Assembly (NCBI RefSeq): GCF_006385675.1
Contig: NZ_VFRR01000011.1
Location: 1-64,000 of the forward strand
DNA: 64,000 nucleotides
DNA from: Maribrevibacterium harenarium
GTDB taxonomy: Bacteria; Pseudomonadota; Gammaproteobacteria; Pseudomonadales; Marinomonadaceae
Reading direction: 5' to 3'
This document shows positions 18,228-27,610 of the stretch, one piece after another. The notes under the pieces were generated by a model that was given only the letters and a program-made list of their open reading frames with translations, ran no database searches and was not told the origin of the DNA. The position numbers and the translations under genes were made by a program. Numbering within the stretch: position 1 is the first letter of the stretch; each line of letters begins with the position of its first letter.

Positions 18228-18258
18228 CCCTTAATTGCTTAATTTTTGAGGCCAAGTT

Positions 18259-19230
18259 ATGACTATCTCAAGCTTAACTTTTAAACCCGTTACCAACTGG
18301 GTTAGCCAGTTATCCATTAAAAACATGCTTCTACCCTTGGTGGGGATTCTGGTATTTCTTGCCTTTTGGCACGTGGGCGCCAGCAAAATTCAAACGTCAT
18401 TAGGTACTTTCCCTGGCCCTGCTGCCGTTTACGAACAAATGCAAAACTTGGTTGCCGATCACCAGCGTGAACGGGAAAAAGAAGCAGAGTTTTATGAGCG
18501 CCAAGAAAAGCGTAATGCTGCTCGTATTGAAAAAGATCCAACCTATGAGCCAACGGTTCGTCCATACACAGGCAAGCCCACTTTCTTTGACCAAATCGGC
18601 ACCAGCCTTTACACAGTGCTCGCCGGTTTCTTGCTAGCAAGCTTAATCGCCATCCCCGGTGGTATCGTCATTGGCTTGAACACCGCGGTTTACAACGCGT
18701 TTAACCCTCTTATTCAAACCTTTAAACCGGTATCGCCGTTAGCGTGGCTACCCCTTGTTACCATGGTGGTCAGTGCCGTTTACGTGTCCGACGATCCAAT
18801 GTTCTCCAAGTCATTTTTGACTTCCATGTTTACCGTGACCCTTTGCTGCCTATGGCCAACTTTAATTAATACCGCGGTAGGTGTCGCAGCAATCGACAAA
18901 GACCTATTAAACGTGTCGAAAGTACTACGTTTGAACTGGTTAACCCACGTTATCAAAATTGCCATTCCATCTTCTATCCCACTGATGTTTACCGGTCTGC
19001 GTCTATCACTTGGTATTGCTTGGATGGTGTTGATCGCTGCCGAAATGCTGGCGCAGAACCCTGGTCTCGGCAAGTTCGTTTGGGACGAATTCCAGAACGG
19101 CAGTTCACAATCCCTTGGCCGCATCATGGCCGCGGTAATCGTCATTGGTCTGATTGGGTTCTTACTCGATCGCACCATGCTCATGATTCAACGATACGTG
19201 TCTTGGGACAAATCCCAAGTGTTGCGATAA
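18259..19230 (+). CDS. nrtB: Nitrate ABC transporter permease (NrtB/NasE)
   Basis: A 323-residue inner-membrane permease. The first transmembrane helix is at about residues 24-42. A charged cytoplasmic or linker insert follows (around residues 70-110, rich in Glu, Arg and Lys), typical of gammaproteobacterial NtrB. The BPD_transp_1 core of about five helices comes next. The EAA loop region is near AIPSSIPLMFTGLRLSLGIAW (about residues 235-255). It forms the channel of the importer with NrtA and NrtC. Confidence 0.95.
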   Translation: MTISSLTFKPVTNWVSQLSIKNMLLPLVGILVFLAFWHVGASKIQTSLGTFPGPAAVYEQMQNLVADHQREREKEAEFYERQEKRNAARIEKDPTYEPTVRPYTGKPTFFDQIGTSLYTVLAGFLLASLIAIPGGIVIGLNTAVYNAFNPLIQTFKPVSPLAWLPLVTMVVSAVYVSDDPMFSKSFLTSMFTVTLCCLWPTLINTAVGVAAIDKDLLNVSKVLRLNWLTHVIKIAIPSSIPLMFTGLRLSLGIAWMVLIAAEMLAQNPGLGKFVWDEFQNGSSQSLGRIMAAVIVIGLIGFLLDRTMLMIQRYVSWDKSQVLR

Positions 19231-19242
19231 GAGGAAATTACC

Positions 19243-20094
19243 ATGTCGACTTACTTAGATATTAGCCATGTATCAATCGAATTCCCGACGCCAAGAGGAT
19301 CATTCAAAGCCCTAGACCAAGTAGATCTGAAGATTGCTAAAGGGGAATTTGTATCTCTTATTGGGCACTCCGGTTGCGGGAAATCAACCGTTCTAAACAT
19401 TGTTGCCGGTCTCTACGACGCCACCGAAGGCGGTGTCATGCTTGGTGGCAAAGAAGTAAAAGGCCCTGGGCCCGAGCGTGCTGTGGTATTCCAGAACCAC
19501 TCTTTGCTGCCTTGGTTAACGTCTTATGAAAATGTTGAGCTAGCCGTGAAGCAAGTATTTAAAGGCAAGATGAACAGGAAAGAAATGCACGATTGGATCT
19601 GCCATAACTTAGACCTAGTGCACATGGGTCACGCCAAAGACAAACGTCCTTCAGAAATTTCTGGCGGTATGAAACAGCGTGTCGGTATCGCCCGGGCGTT
19701 GGCAATGGAACCCAGCGTTCTTCTGATGGATGAACCATTCGGTGCATTGGACGCCCTAACCCGTGCGCACTTGCAAGATTCCTTGATGGAAATTCAAGCG
19801 GATCTAAACAACACCGTCATCATGATCACCCATGACGTAGATGAAGCCGTGCTGCTTTCCGATCGAATTGTCATGATGACCAATGGCCCGGCGGCGACCG
19901 TGGGTGAGATTCTGCATGTGGATCTTGAACGTCCTCGCGATCGCTTAGCGTTAGCCAATGATCCCCGCTACGTGGATTACCGTGCCCAAGTCTTGACTTT
20001 CTTGTACGAAAAACAAAAGAAAGTCGAACCACTGGATAAGCACCGCGAAGCGAAAAAGACACCGATTGTTCGCCCTAGCGCGAAACAGGCTTAA
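19243..20094 (+). CDS. nrtC: Nitrate ABC transporter ATP-binding protein (NasD-like)
   Basis: A 283-residue ABC ATPase that powers nitrate import. Walker A is GHSGCGKST (about residues 42-50), the Q-loop lies in [11 protein letters not shown], the signature is [14 protein letters not shown] (about 140-153), and Walker B is [12 protein letters not shown] with the switch histidine in MITHDVDEA. It has the ATPase domain only, without the C-terminal NrtA-like sensor domain of cyanobacterial NrtC, so it matches Klebsiella NasD. It is 12 bases after nrtB. Confidence 0.95.
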   Translation: MSTYLDISHVSIEFPTPRGSFKALDQVDLKIAKGEFVSLIGHSGCGKSTVLNIVAGLYDATEGGVMLGGKEVKGPGPERAVVFQNHSLLPWLTSYENVELAVKQVFKGKMNRKEMHDWICHNLDLVHMGHAKDKRPSEISGGMKQRVGIARALAMEPSVLLMDEPFGALDALTRAHLQDSLMEIQADLNNTVIMITHDVDEAVLLSDRIVMMTNGPAATVGEILHVDLERPRDRLALANDPRYVDYRAQVLTFLYEKQKKVEPLDKHREAKKTPIVRPSAKQA

Positions 20095-20106
20095 CAGGAC
20101 ATTCCT

Positions 20107-21330
20107 ATGCGCGAACATTTGGTCATTATCGGCGGCGGCATGGCAGGGGTAAAACTAGCCAAGACCCTGAGCGAACAAGAACAGCATCTGTATGACATTA
20201 CCTTGATCAGTGAAGAAGCCAACGTTGGCTATAACCGCATCATGCTGTCTCCACTACTGGCTGACGAAATTTCCGAGTCAGATATGGCGCTGGTTGACTT
20301 ATCTGCAATGCAGCAGTCAAACGTCAATATTCTTGCTGGCACCCAAGTGACCAAAGTAAAGCTAGACAGCAGCCAACTGACGCTATCAAACCGGCAGATT
20401 TTGAGCTTCGATAAACTGGTATTCGCCACCGGCTCGCGCTCACGTATGCCAGAGAGCAGTGAACAACTGCACGAAAACCTAATCGGCTTTCGGGATTTAA
20501 ACGATGTTGCCAAGATGGCTAATCTACCAGACAACAGCTCAATCGTAGTTGTCGGCGGGGGGCTGCTAGGACTTGAGGCCGCGGTTGGTTTAGTGAAACG
20601 GGGGCATCGCGTTACCGTGGTGCACCGTTCTTCACACCTATTAAACCGTCAGCTGGATACCCAAGCGGCTGCGTTACTGCAAGCCGAACTGGAAGCACAA
20701 GGGGTGCATTTCATTCTGCTCGATGGTCTTAAAGAACTGATTGATGAAGGCACAAACCGTATCAAGCGCATTAGTCTGAACTCAGGACGGGAATTAGATA
20801 CTGACTGTGTCGTGATGACAGCAGGCATTGTACCGGAAGTCAGCGTGGCAAAAGACGCAGGCCTTGAGGTCAACAAAGCCATTGTGGTCAACGAGTGGTT
20901 AGAAACGTCTTGCCAAAATGTGTTTGCCCTTGGGGAATGTACCGAATACCGCAAACAAACCTTTGGCTTAGTGGCCCCCATTTGGGATCAAGTGGATGTG
21001 TTGGTCGCACGCTTGGTAGGAAGCCATAAAAACTACCGCGGGCCATTTCAAGTTAAACCGACACCAGTGAAATTAAAGGTGTCAGGGATCAACCTATTTT
21101 CGGTGGGTAATTTGGATGAATTCGAAGGCGGGCAATCGTTCGTGTTCAAAGACCCAAGTGCTCGCCACTACCGCCGCCTAGTGGTCAAAGATGGCAAATT
21201 AGTCGGCGCAATTCTGTTTGGCAATGTTGCCGATGGCGGCTGGTACTTCCAGCTAATTCAAAACAATACCGATATAACTCCGTTCAGCGATCGCCTGCTT
21301 TTTGGCGAAACCTACTGCCAAGCCAGTTAA
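20107..21330 (+). CDS. nasC: FAD-dependent reductase, probable NasC electron-transfer subunit
   Basis: A 407-residue pyridine nucleotide-disulfide-type flavoprotein. An N-terminal FAD fingerprint IIGGGMAGVKLA is at about residues 6-17, an NAD(P)H-binding fingerprint VVVGGGLLGLEAAVGL is at about 147-162, and an ALGECTEYR motif follows near residue 277. It resembles the N-terminal half of NirB but lacks the siroheme domains and any BFD cysteine cluster. Its place between the transporter and nirB matches nasC of Klebsiella, whose product passes electrons from NADH to NasA. The assignment rests on context and similarity in organisation. Confidence 0.85.
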   Translation: MREHLVIIGGGMAGVKLAKTLSEQEQHLYDITLISEEANVGYNRIMLSPLLADEISESDMALVDLSAMQQSNVNILAGTQVTKVKLDSSQLTLSNRQILSFDKLVFATGSRSRMPESSEQLHENLIGFRDLNDVAKMANLPDNSSIVVVGGGLLGLEAAVGLVKRGHRVTVVHRSSHLLNRQLDTQAAALLQAELEAQGVHFILLDGLKELIDEGTNRIKRISLNSGRELDTDCVVMTAGIVPEVSVAKDAGLEVNKAIVVNEWLETSCQNVFALGECTEYRKQTFGLVAPIWDQVDVLVARLVGSHKNYRGPFQVKPTPVKLKVSGINLFSVGNLDEFEGGQSFVFKDPSARHYRRLVVKDGKLVGAILFGNVADGGWYFQLIQNNTDITPFSDRLLFGETYCQAS

Positions 21331-21356
21331 GCTGAATTCACCATTAGGATTGAATT

Positions 21357-23912
21357 ATGTCTACTACAACTTTACCCATCGGTGCAAAACCACGAATCGT
21401 CGTCGTAGGTAACGGCATGGTCGGACACCACTATGTTGAACAACTGATCGAAGCCAACGCGCAAGATCATTATGAGATTTTGGTTTTTGGCGAAGAAAAA
21501 TACATCGCCTATGACCGGGTGCATTTGAGCGAATACTTCACTGGTGCAACCACAGAAGATTTGTCACTTACCACCACCGGATTCTACGAGCAAAACGACG
21601 TTCAGTTTTACGCTGGCAACAAGGTCGCCGGCATCGATGCCCCTACTCGTACCGTTACTTTAGAAAACGGCAATGTGGTTCATTACAGTGCATTGGTCTT
21701 AGCAACGGGCTCATACCCATTCGTCCCGCCAATTGAGTCCCATTCAACGGAAAATACCTTTGTTTACCGTACCTTTGATGACCTAGATGCCCTTAAGGCC
21801 TGCGCAGCAAACAGCAAAGTGGGCACCGTTGTAGGTGGTGGGCTACTTGGTCTTGAAGCCGCTAACGCCCTAAAAAGTCTCGGCCTCGAAACCCACGTTG
21901 TAGAGTTCGCGCCACGCCTAATGCCGGTTCAGCTTGACCCAGTTGGTGGCCGTACTCTGAAGAACATGATTGAAGGTTTGGGAGTTTCTGTCCATGTGGA
22001 TACGGCGACGCAAAATATCATCGCCGGCGAAACCTGCTTCCATCGTATGAACTTCACCAATGGTGAACATCTTGAAACCGATTTGATCCTTTACTCAGCG
22101 GGTATTCGTCCTCAAGACGCGTTGGCGCGCAGCGCTGGTTTAGCAGTCGGTGCTCGCGGCGGTATTGTCGTTAATAACTTCTGCCAAACGTCACAAGAAA
22201 ACATCTACGCCATCGGCGAATGTGCCCTTTGGAATGAGCGTATTTTTGGTCTTGTTGCGCCGGGTTACACCATGGCGAAAGTGGCCGCAGATCACTTGAT
22301 TAGCAAGACCGGTAAAAAGTTTGAAGGTGCTGACATGAGTACCAAACTCAAACTATTGGGCTGTGACGTGGGTTCCATTGGCGATGCGCACCAAGCGACA
22401 CCAGGCGCGACATCGTTTGTTTATCACAACGAACGCAAAGGCGAGTACCGTAAAATTGTTGTATCCGAAGATGGCAGCAAGCTGCTTGGTGCCGTGCTGG
22501 TGGGTGACAACAGCTACTACGATACCCTACTGCAATACTATTTGAACGGCATTGATCTACCGAAGAACCCAGAGTCACTGATTCTACCTAACACCGGAGA
22601 TGCACCAGCACTGGGTGTCGACGCCCTTCCTGCCACCGCGTCGATTTGTAGCTGTCACAACGTGACCAAAGGCGATATCGCACAAGCCGTTGCCAATGGC
22701 GCATGTAGCGTTGGGGACGTTAAAGGCATGACAAAGGCGGCAACGGGCTGTGGTGGCTGTGCGGCACTACTGAAAAAGGTGGTCGATAACGAATTGTTGG
22801 CGCTAGGTGTGGAAGTCAGCACAGACATTTGTGAACACTTTGCCTACACCCGCCAAGAACTATTCCATTTGATCAAAGTGGAAGAAATTAAGTCCTTCCA
22901 AGATCTACTTCATTCGCATGGCAAAGGCCATGGCTGCGATATTTGCAAACCAACGGTGGGCTCCATTTTAGCCAGCGTCTGGAATGACTATGTATTGGAT
23001 GCCTCCCATGTAGGCCTTCAAGATACCAACGACCGCTACCTAGCAAATATGCAAAAAGACGGCACTTACTCCGTCGTACCACGTATTCCGGGCGGAGAAA
23101 TTACGCCGGAGGGACTGATTGCCATCGGTGAAGTGGCGAAACGCTACAAGCTTTACACCAAGATCACTGGCGGTCAGCGTATCGACCTATTTGGCGCCAC
23201 ACTTTCTGATCTGCCTAAAATCTGGGGCGAGCTGATTGATGCCGGTTTTGAAACGGGTCAGGCCTACGGTAAGTCGGTGCGTACTGTGAAATCTTGCGTT
23301 GGTAGCACTTGGTGCCGTTACGGCGTCAATGATTCGGTTGGCATGGCGATTCGTATCGAAGAACGCTACAAGGGCTTGCGAGGCCCACACAAGATCAAGT
23401 TCGCTGTCTCCGGTTGTACCCGCGAATGTGCCGAAGCACAAAGCAAGGACATCGGCGTGATTGCTACCGAAAAAGGCTGGAACCTGTACGTGTGTGGTAA
23501 CGGTGGTATGAAACCCCGTCACGCGAACCTATTCGCCACCGACCTTTCCGATGAAATGCTGATCAAGTACATCGACCGGGTCTTGATGTTCTACGTGCAG
23601 ACAGCAGATCGTTTGCAACGTACCTCCGTGTGGATGGATAACCTAGAAGGTGGTTTGGAATATTTACGTGATGTGGTGATTAACAACAGTCTAGGCCTCG
23701 CCGAAGAGTTGGAACTGCAAATGCAACACATCGTCAACACCTTCCAATGTGAGTGGAAAACTACCCTGAATAATCCACAAGCACTGAAGAAATTCCGTCA
23801 GTTTATCAACACAGATGCCGCCGATGACCACGTACAGTTCGTTGAAGAACGTGGCCAAATCCGTCCGGCGACGGAAATCGAAAAATCTCAACTGATTGCG
23901 ACTGTAAGCTAG
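21357..23912 (+). CDS. nirB: NADH-dependent nitrite reductase large subunit
   Basis: Reduces nitrite to ammonium using NADH, FAD, iron-sulfur clusters and siroheme. In the 851-residue protein the FAD/NAD domain covers about residues 1-420 (VVVGNGMVGHHYVEQL, then VVGGGLLGLEAAN). BFD-like [2Fe-2S] cysteines follow at about 428-470 (CSCHNVT ... CGGCAAL). The sulfite/nitrite reductase domains are last, with the siroheme-[4Fe-4S] cysteines in SCVGSTWCRYG and SGCTRECAEA. It corresponds to Klebsiella NasB. No siroheme synthase gene is in the window, so cofactor comes from elsewhere. Confidence 0.97.
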   Translation: MSTTTLPIGAKPRIVVVGNGMVGHHYVEQLIEANAQDHYEILVFGEEKYIAYDRVHLSEYFTGATTEDLSLTTTGFYEQNDVQFYAGNKVAGIDAPTRTVTLENGNVVHYSALVLATGSYPFVPPIESHSTENTFVYRTFDDLDALKACAANSKVGTVVGGGLLGLEAANALKSLGLETHVVEFAPRLMPVQLDPVGGRTLKNMIEGLGVSVHVDTATQNIIAGETCFHRMNFTNGEHLETDLILYSAGIRPQDALARSAGLAVGARGGIVVNNFCQTSQENIYAIGECALWNERIFGLVAPGYTMAKVAADHLISKTGKKFEGADMSTKLKLLGCDVGSIGDAHQATPGATSFVYHNERKGEYRKIVVSEDGSKLLGAVLVGDNSYYDTLLQYYLNGIDLPKNPESLILPNTGDAPALGVDALPATASICSCHNVTKGDIAQAVANGACSVGDVKGMTKAATGCGGCAALLKKVVDNELLALGVEVSTDICEHFAYTRQELFHLIKVEEIKSFQDLLHSHGKGHGCDICKPTVGSILASVWNDYVLDASHVGLQDTNDRYLANMQKDGTYSVVPRIPGGEITPEGLIAIGEVAKRYKLYTKITGGQRIDLFGATLSDLPKIWGELIDAGFETGQAYGKSVRTVKSCVGSTWCRYGVNDSVGMAIRIEERYKGLRGPHKIKFAVSGCTRECAEAQSKDIGVIATEKGWNLYVCGNGGMKPRHANLFATDLSDEMLIKYIDRVLMFYVQTADRLQRTSVWMDNLEGGLEYLRDVVINNSLGLAEELELQMQHIVNTFQCEWKTTLNNPQALKKFRQFINTDAADDHVQFVEERGQIRPATEIEKSQLIATVS

Positions 23913-23921
23913 GAGCGTACT

Positions 23922-24242
23922 ATGAACTTTACTTATGTATGTGACATTTCCGATCTCGATTTAGACGTTGGTGCGGCGGCTCTCATTAATGGCCAACAGA
24001 TAGCTTTGTTTAAGGTAGCGAACAATCGGGTTTTCGCTATTTCTAACTGGGATCCAATCGGTAAAGCGAACGTGCTCTCTCGTGGTATCGTGGGTGATCT
24101 TGATGGCGACTTTGTCGTCGCAAGCCCTCTTTATAAACAACACTTCTCACTTTCTACCGGGAAATGTCTAGAAGAAGACGTTTCTGTGCAAGTTTGGCAG
24201 TCAAAAGTGGAAAGCAGTAAAGTATTCGTAGCCGTAGAGTAG
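23922..24242 (+). CDS. nirD: Nitrite reductase small subunit
   Basis: A 106-residue Rieske-like small subunit of NADH nitrite reductase. It begins 9 bases after nirB. It has the NirD-type fold with AALINGQQIALFKVANNRVFAISNWDP, but where Rieske ferredoxins have Cys-His pairs it has none in the first position (NWDPIGKAN) and KQHFSLSTGKCLEED in the second. That is usual for NirD, which lacks the cluster. Confidence 0.95.
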   Translation: MNFTYVCDISDLDLDVGAAALINGQQIALFKVANNRVFAISNWDPIGKANVLSRGIVGDLDGDFVVASPLYKQHFSLSTGKCLEEDVSVQVWQSKVESSKVFVAVE

Positions 24243-24358
24243 CTTTAATAACAATTAAGCAAGCGCTGCGTGCAATCCGTATAGCCCGCCTTATCCACAA
24301 CATGCTATGTTTGGTATGAGTCTGATTGTCGGAGCGCTGCCTACGAGGAGAACACACT

Positions 24359-25348
24359 GTGGCCAACCAACTGATAGACCGCTTTGGTCGTAACATTGAC
24401 TACCTGCGTATATCAGTGACGGATCGCTGTGATTTTCGTTGTACCTATTGCATGGGGGAGGATATTGAATTTCTTTCCCGTGACAAGGTATTGAGCCTAG
24501 AAGAAACCTACCTGTTAGCCCGTACCTTCGTCGAGCTCGGCGTAAAACGTATTCGTGTCACCGGTGGTGAGCCTCTGGTACGTAAGGGCATCATCCGCTT
24601 GTTGGAACAGATCGCAAAGCTACCCGGCTTAGATGAACTGACTATCACAACCAATGGCTCCCAGCTCACCCGCTACGCTAGGCCATTATTGGATGCCGGC
24701 GTCGCCCGCATTAACATCAGCTTGGATACCCTAAAGCGTGAGCGATTTTTGCAGCTCACCCGGCGCGATCAGCTTGATCAAGTATTGGCGGGAATTGATG
24801 CGGTAGCCGCTCTCCCTTTCCAACGCTTAAAGCTGAATGCCGTGGTATTGCGGGACCGCAACTTTGATGAAGTTGGCGATTTAGCTCAGTTCGCTATCGA
24901 TCGCGGCATGGATATCAGCTACATCGAAGAAATGCCACTAGGCGTGATTCAAGATCATGATCGTGCTAAGTGTTATGTTTCCAGTGATGAAATTCGCGCA
25001 AAACTGTCAGAGCAGTTTCAGCTTGTTCCCGTCGCTAGCAAAACCGCCGGTCCAAGTGACTATTATCAACTGACTAATAGCACGAGCCGTATTGGCTTTA
25101 TTTCCCCCCATAGTCACAATTTTTGCGGCGACTGCAATCGCGTCAGACTAACCTGTGAGGGGCGTTTATTACTCTGTTTGGGCAATGAGCACTCGATGGA
25201 TTTGAAAACCATTATCCGCACCAATCCAGATCATGATGCCTTACGCAAGGCCATTATCGGCGCCTTGGATTTAAAACCCGAAAAACACCATTTCAATCTT
25301 GATCAAGAGCCAGATATCATCCGCTTTATGAGCGCCACTGGCGGTTAA
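24359..25348 (+). CDS. moaA: GTP 3',8-cyclase (molybdenum cofactor synthesis)
   Basis: A radical SAM enzyme that converts GTP to the cyclic precursor of molybdopterin. The 329-residue protein has the SAM cluster motif CDFRCTYC (about residues 23-30), GGEPL near residue 75, and the C-terminal [4Fe-4S] cysteines in FCGDCNRVRLTCEG. It ends in the diglycine needed for activation. The GTG at 24359 follows a strong GAGGAG and fits family length. The 116-base gap after nirD could hold its own promoter. I could not fold a molybdenum-cofactor riboswitch there. Confidence 0.96.
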   Translation: MANQLIDRFGRNIDYLRISVTDRCDFRCTYCMGEDIEFLSRDKVLSLEETYLLARTFVELGVKRIRVTGGEPLVRKGIIRLLEQIAKLPGLDELTITTNGSQLTRYARPLLDAGVARINISLDTLKRERFLQLTRRDQLDQVLAGIDAVAALPFQRLKLNAVVLRDRNFDEVGDLAQFAIDRGMDISYIEEMPLGVIQDHDRAKCYVSSDEIRAKLSEQFQLVPVASKTAGPSDYYQLTNSTSRIGFISPHSHNFCGDCNRVRLTCEGRLLLCLGNEHSMDLKTIIRTNPDHDALRKAIIGALDLKPEKHHFNLDQEPDIIRFMSATGG

Positions 25349-25367
25349 CCCATTAATAAGGCTTGTT

Positions 25368-25889
25368 ATGAAAACTCCATCTCCATTTCGTCCATTAAAT
25401 ATTTGTGTATTAACGGTATCGGATACTCGCGGCCTTGCCGAAGATACATCGGGGGAAGCTCTAGTTACCTTGCTGCAAGATGCAGGTCACCAATTATATG
25501 ACCGTAAAATTGTAAAAGACGATGTTTATGCCATGCGTGCTGTGGTTTCCAACTGGATCGCAGACAGTGAAGCCCACGTCGTCTTGATTACCGGCGGTAC
25601 TGGCTTTTACTCTCGTGACAGCACCCCTGAAGCTATTAGCCCATTGCTGGATAAGCACATCGATGGTTTTGGCGAGTTATTCCGCCAGATTTCTTATAAC
25701 GAAATCGGTACCTCAACCATTCAATCTCGTGCTCTAGCAGGCCTTGCTAATAAGACCTTAGTGTTCTGCCTACCCGGTTCTACTGGCGCTTGCAAAACAG
25801 CTTGGAATGGCATTATTCAGGAGCAGCTGGACTCCCGTCACCGTCCATGTAACTTTGTTTCTATGCTACTTGGCCCACTACAAGGTTAA
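25368..25889 (+). CDS. moaB: Molybdenum cofactor synthesis protein MoaB
   Basis: A 173-residue MogA/MoaB-fold protein that is thought to adenylylate molybdopterin before molybdate insertion. The conserved stretches LTVSDTRGLAEDTSGEAL (about residues 15-32) and ITGGTGFYSRDSTPEA (about 77-92) form the nucleotide and molybdopterin site. It lies between moaA and moeA with short gaps, in an operon. Confidence 0.95.
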   Translation: MKTPSPFRPLNICVLTVSDTRGLAEDTSGEALVTLLQDAGHQLYDRKIVKDDVYAMRAVVSNWIADSEAHVVLITGGTGFYSRDSTPEAISPLLDKHIDGFGELFRQISYNEIGTSTIQSRALAGLANKTLVFCLPGSTGACKTAWNGIIQEQLDSRHRPCNFVSMLLGPLQG

Positions 25890-25904
25890 TTTTCAGGAGC
25901 CACC

Positions 25905-27092
25905 ATGCTGTTAGCTTTCCATGACGCACTGACCAAACTGGCGCAACAAACCGAAGTTTTGGCGACATCCCAGGTATTACCCTTGGCACAATGCCGTCAA
26001 CGCTTTGCTGCGAGTGACATTCATGCGCCAATCCAAGTACCACCAGCAGCGAACAGTGCGATGGATGGCTATGCCCTGCGGCAGGAAGATTGGCAAGAAG
26101 GCGCACCGCTACCGGTAAGCCAGCGCATTCCGGCAGGACACGCTCCTAGTGAATTAACACATGGAACCTGTGCCCGAATCTTCACCGGTGCCGAAATTCC
26201 ACCGGGGGCAAACTGCGTGGTTATGCAGGAAAATACCGAAATTGTCGATGACGGTTTAGTACAGTTTACCAAAGCACCGATTCCCGGCGACAATATCCGC
26301 CCAGCCGGTCAGGATATTGAAGCGGGACAGATTGTGTTACGCCGTGGGGAGCAAATCTCCCCACGACATATCGGTATGTTAGCCAGCCTTGGCATTACCG
26401 AGGTTGCAGTTTATGAACCGTTGAAAGTTGGCGTGCTGACTACCGGTGATGAGCTCATTATGGGCAATCAACCACTTGGGGCGGGACAAATTTACAACAG
26501 TAACGGCCCTATGTTGTGCGCCTTGATCGAGGAATTGGGACATCAAGTCGTGATGGTACGCCACAGCGAGGACAAAGCCGACGCCACCATCGCAACTTTG
26601 AAAGAGATGGATCAGGACTGCCATGTGATTTTATCCTCTGGTGGGGTTTCCGTCGGTGAAGAAGACCATGTAAAAAATGCCATTGAAACCATCGGCAACC
26701 TATCCTTCTGGAAGGTAAATATTAAACCCGGCAAACCCCTCCTATTCGGACAATTGCCTAACGCTAAATTTATTGGCCTACCAGGGAACCCCAGCTCGAC
26801 CCTGGTGACGTTTCACTTATTTGCTCGCTATGTGCTGACTAAAGCCGCAGGTGGTAACGCAACGCTACCGCTAACCTTTAAGGTAAAAGCGGGGTTTACT
26901 CGCTCTAAAACAATCTCTCGCGATGAGTTTATCCGCTGCGCCATTCAGAATGGTATTGCCACACCTCACCCGCAACAAAGCTCTGGTGCCCTGTTTGCCG
27001 CTTGTGCCACCGATGGCTACTTGCACGTGCCAGCAAATCATCACATAGATCAAGATTCTGAATTCGACTTTTTCCCATTTTCTGGATTCTAG
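25905..27092 (+). CDS. moeA: Molybdopterin molybdenumtransferase
   Basis: Inserts molybdate into adenylylated molybdopterin. The 395-residue protein has the MoeA N-terminal domain (NSAMDGYALRQED, about residues 48-60, and IPAGHAPSEL). The MoCF-binding domain carries LTTGDELIMGNQPLGAGQIYNSN and SSGGVSVGEEDHVK, plus KPGKPLLFG near residue 273. The C-terminal beta domain is complete. It ends the nrtA-to-moeA series, so nitrate reductase and part of its cofactor pathway are expressed together. Confidence 0.96.
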   Translation: MLLAFHDALTKLAQQTEVLATSQVLPLAQCRQRFAASDIHAPIQVPPAANSAMDGYALRQEDWQEGAPLPVSQRIPAGHAPSELTHGTCARIFTGAEIPPGANCVVMQENTEIVDDGLVQFTKAPIPGDNIRPAGQDIEAGQIVLRRGEQISPRHIGMLASLGITEVAVYEPLKVGVLTTGDELIMGNQPLGAGQIYNSNGPMLCALIEELGHQVVMVRHSEDKADATIATLKEMDQDCHVILSSGGVSVGEEDHVKNAIETIGNLSFWKVNIKPGKPLLFGQLPNAKFIGLPGNPSSTLVTFHLFARYVLTKAAGGNATLPLTFKVKAGFTRSKTISRDEFIRCAIQNGIATPHPQQSSGALFAACATDGYLHVPANHHIDQDSEFDFFPFSGF

Positions 27093-27140
27093 GCTAGTCT
27101 GAAGCTATACACAGTGATGGCAAATGCCTAGAGGTAAACA

Positions 27141-27560
27141 ATGCGGGACAAACAGTGGGAACAGGCGCTTTACGACCATCAACATGCCATGATCAAGCGG
27201 CTGGATAGTCATCGTAAAAAGGACAAAACAGACAGTTTAACCAGTGACGAAATTATGGCGGTGGAGCATGCTTTCCAGTTACTGGTAGCCTCGATGCTGG
27301 ACTTAGCCAAGTACGTGCTAAAAAATCACTACCAAGTAAACATTGAAAATCGTAGCGAAGTGTTGGCAAGCTTGCTTGAACACAAAGAAGTGACGTTCGA
27401 ACAGGGGGAGCAAATTCGTGCTTTAGTTGAGCTTCGCGATAAAATTCTCTATGACTATTTAGAACAGAATTTTGAGACCCTTTCCGAAGCATTAGCCCTA
27501 CGTCGCTACGGTTTAGTGGAAGTGTTAACCAAAGAATGGACAGCTCGACTCGGCGAGTAA
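27141..27560 (+). CDS. HepT-like (DUF86-type) helical protein, orphan
   Basis: A 139-residue all-helical protein. The segment LVELRDKILYDYLEQNFETL (about residues 93-112) resembles the HepT/DUF86 signature RNxLVHxY, but the catalytic histidine position is a tyrosine (R-DKIL-Y-D-Y). HepT proteins are the RNase-like toxin partner of MntA nucleotidyltransferases. No MntA gene lies next to it, so this is probably a solitary, catalytically altered relative. The family assignment is tentative. It stands between moeA and serB, separated from serB by a hairpin. Confidence 0.65.
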   Translation: MRDKQWEQALYDHQHAMIKRLDSHRKKDKTDSLTSDEIMAVEHAFQLLVASMLDLAKYVLKNHYQVNIENRSEVLASLLEHKEVTFEQGEQIRALVELRDKILYDYLEQNFETLSEALALRRYGLVEVLTKEWTARLGE

Positions 27561-27587
27561 CCCACACCGACTCCATCGGCGTGGGTT
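27559..27587. terminator. Hairpin between the HepT-like gene and serB
   Basis: A 12-bp stem with one mismatch (AACCCACACCGA with TCGGCGTGGGTT) and a 5-base loop overlaps the stop of the HepT-like gene. T-runs are weak on both sides. It sits between convergent genes, so a terminator role is likely but not certain. Confidence 0.55.
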
Positions 27588-27610
27588 GATTCTGGTTCTA
27601 ATAAGGCTGG

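Noticed and set aside
24243..24358. Molybdenum-cofactor riboswitch before moaA
   Set aside because: The gap is only 116 bases and I could not fold the expected multi-stem structure; only a repeated GCGCTGC was noted.
27253..27576. Minus-strand 107-residue frame
   Set aside because: Antisense to the HepT-like gene and overlapping the hairpin; no start signal.
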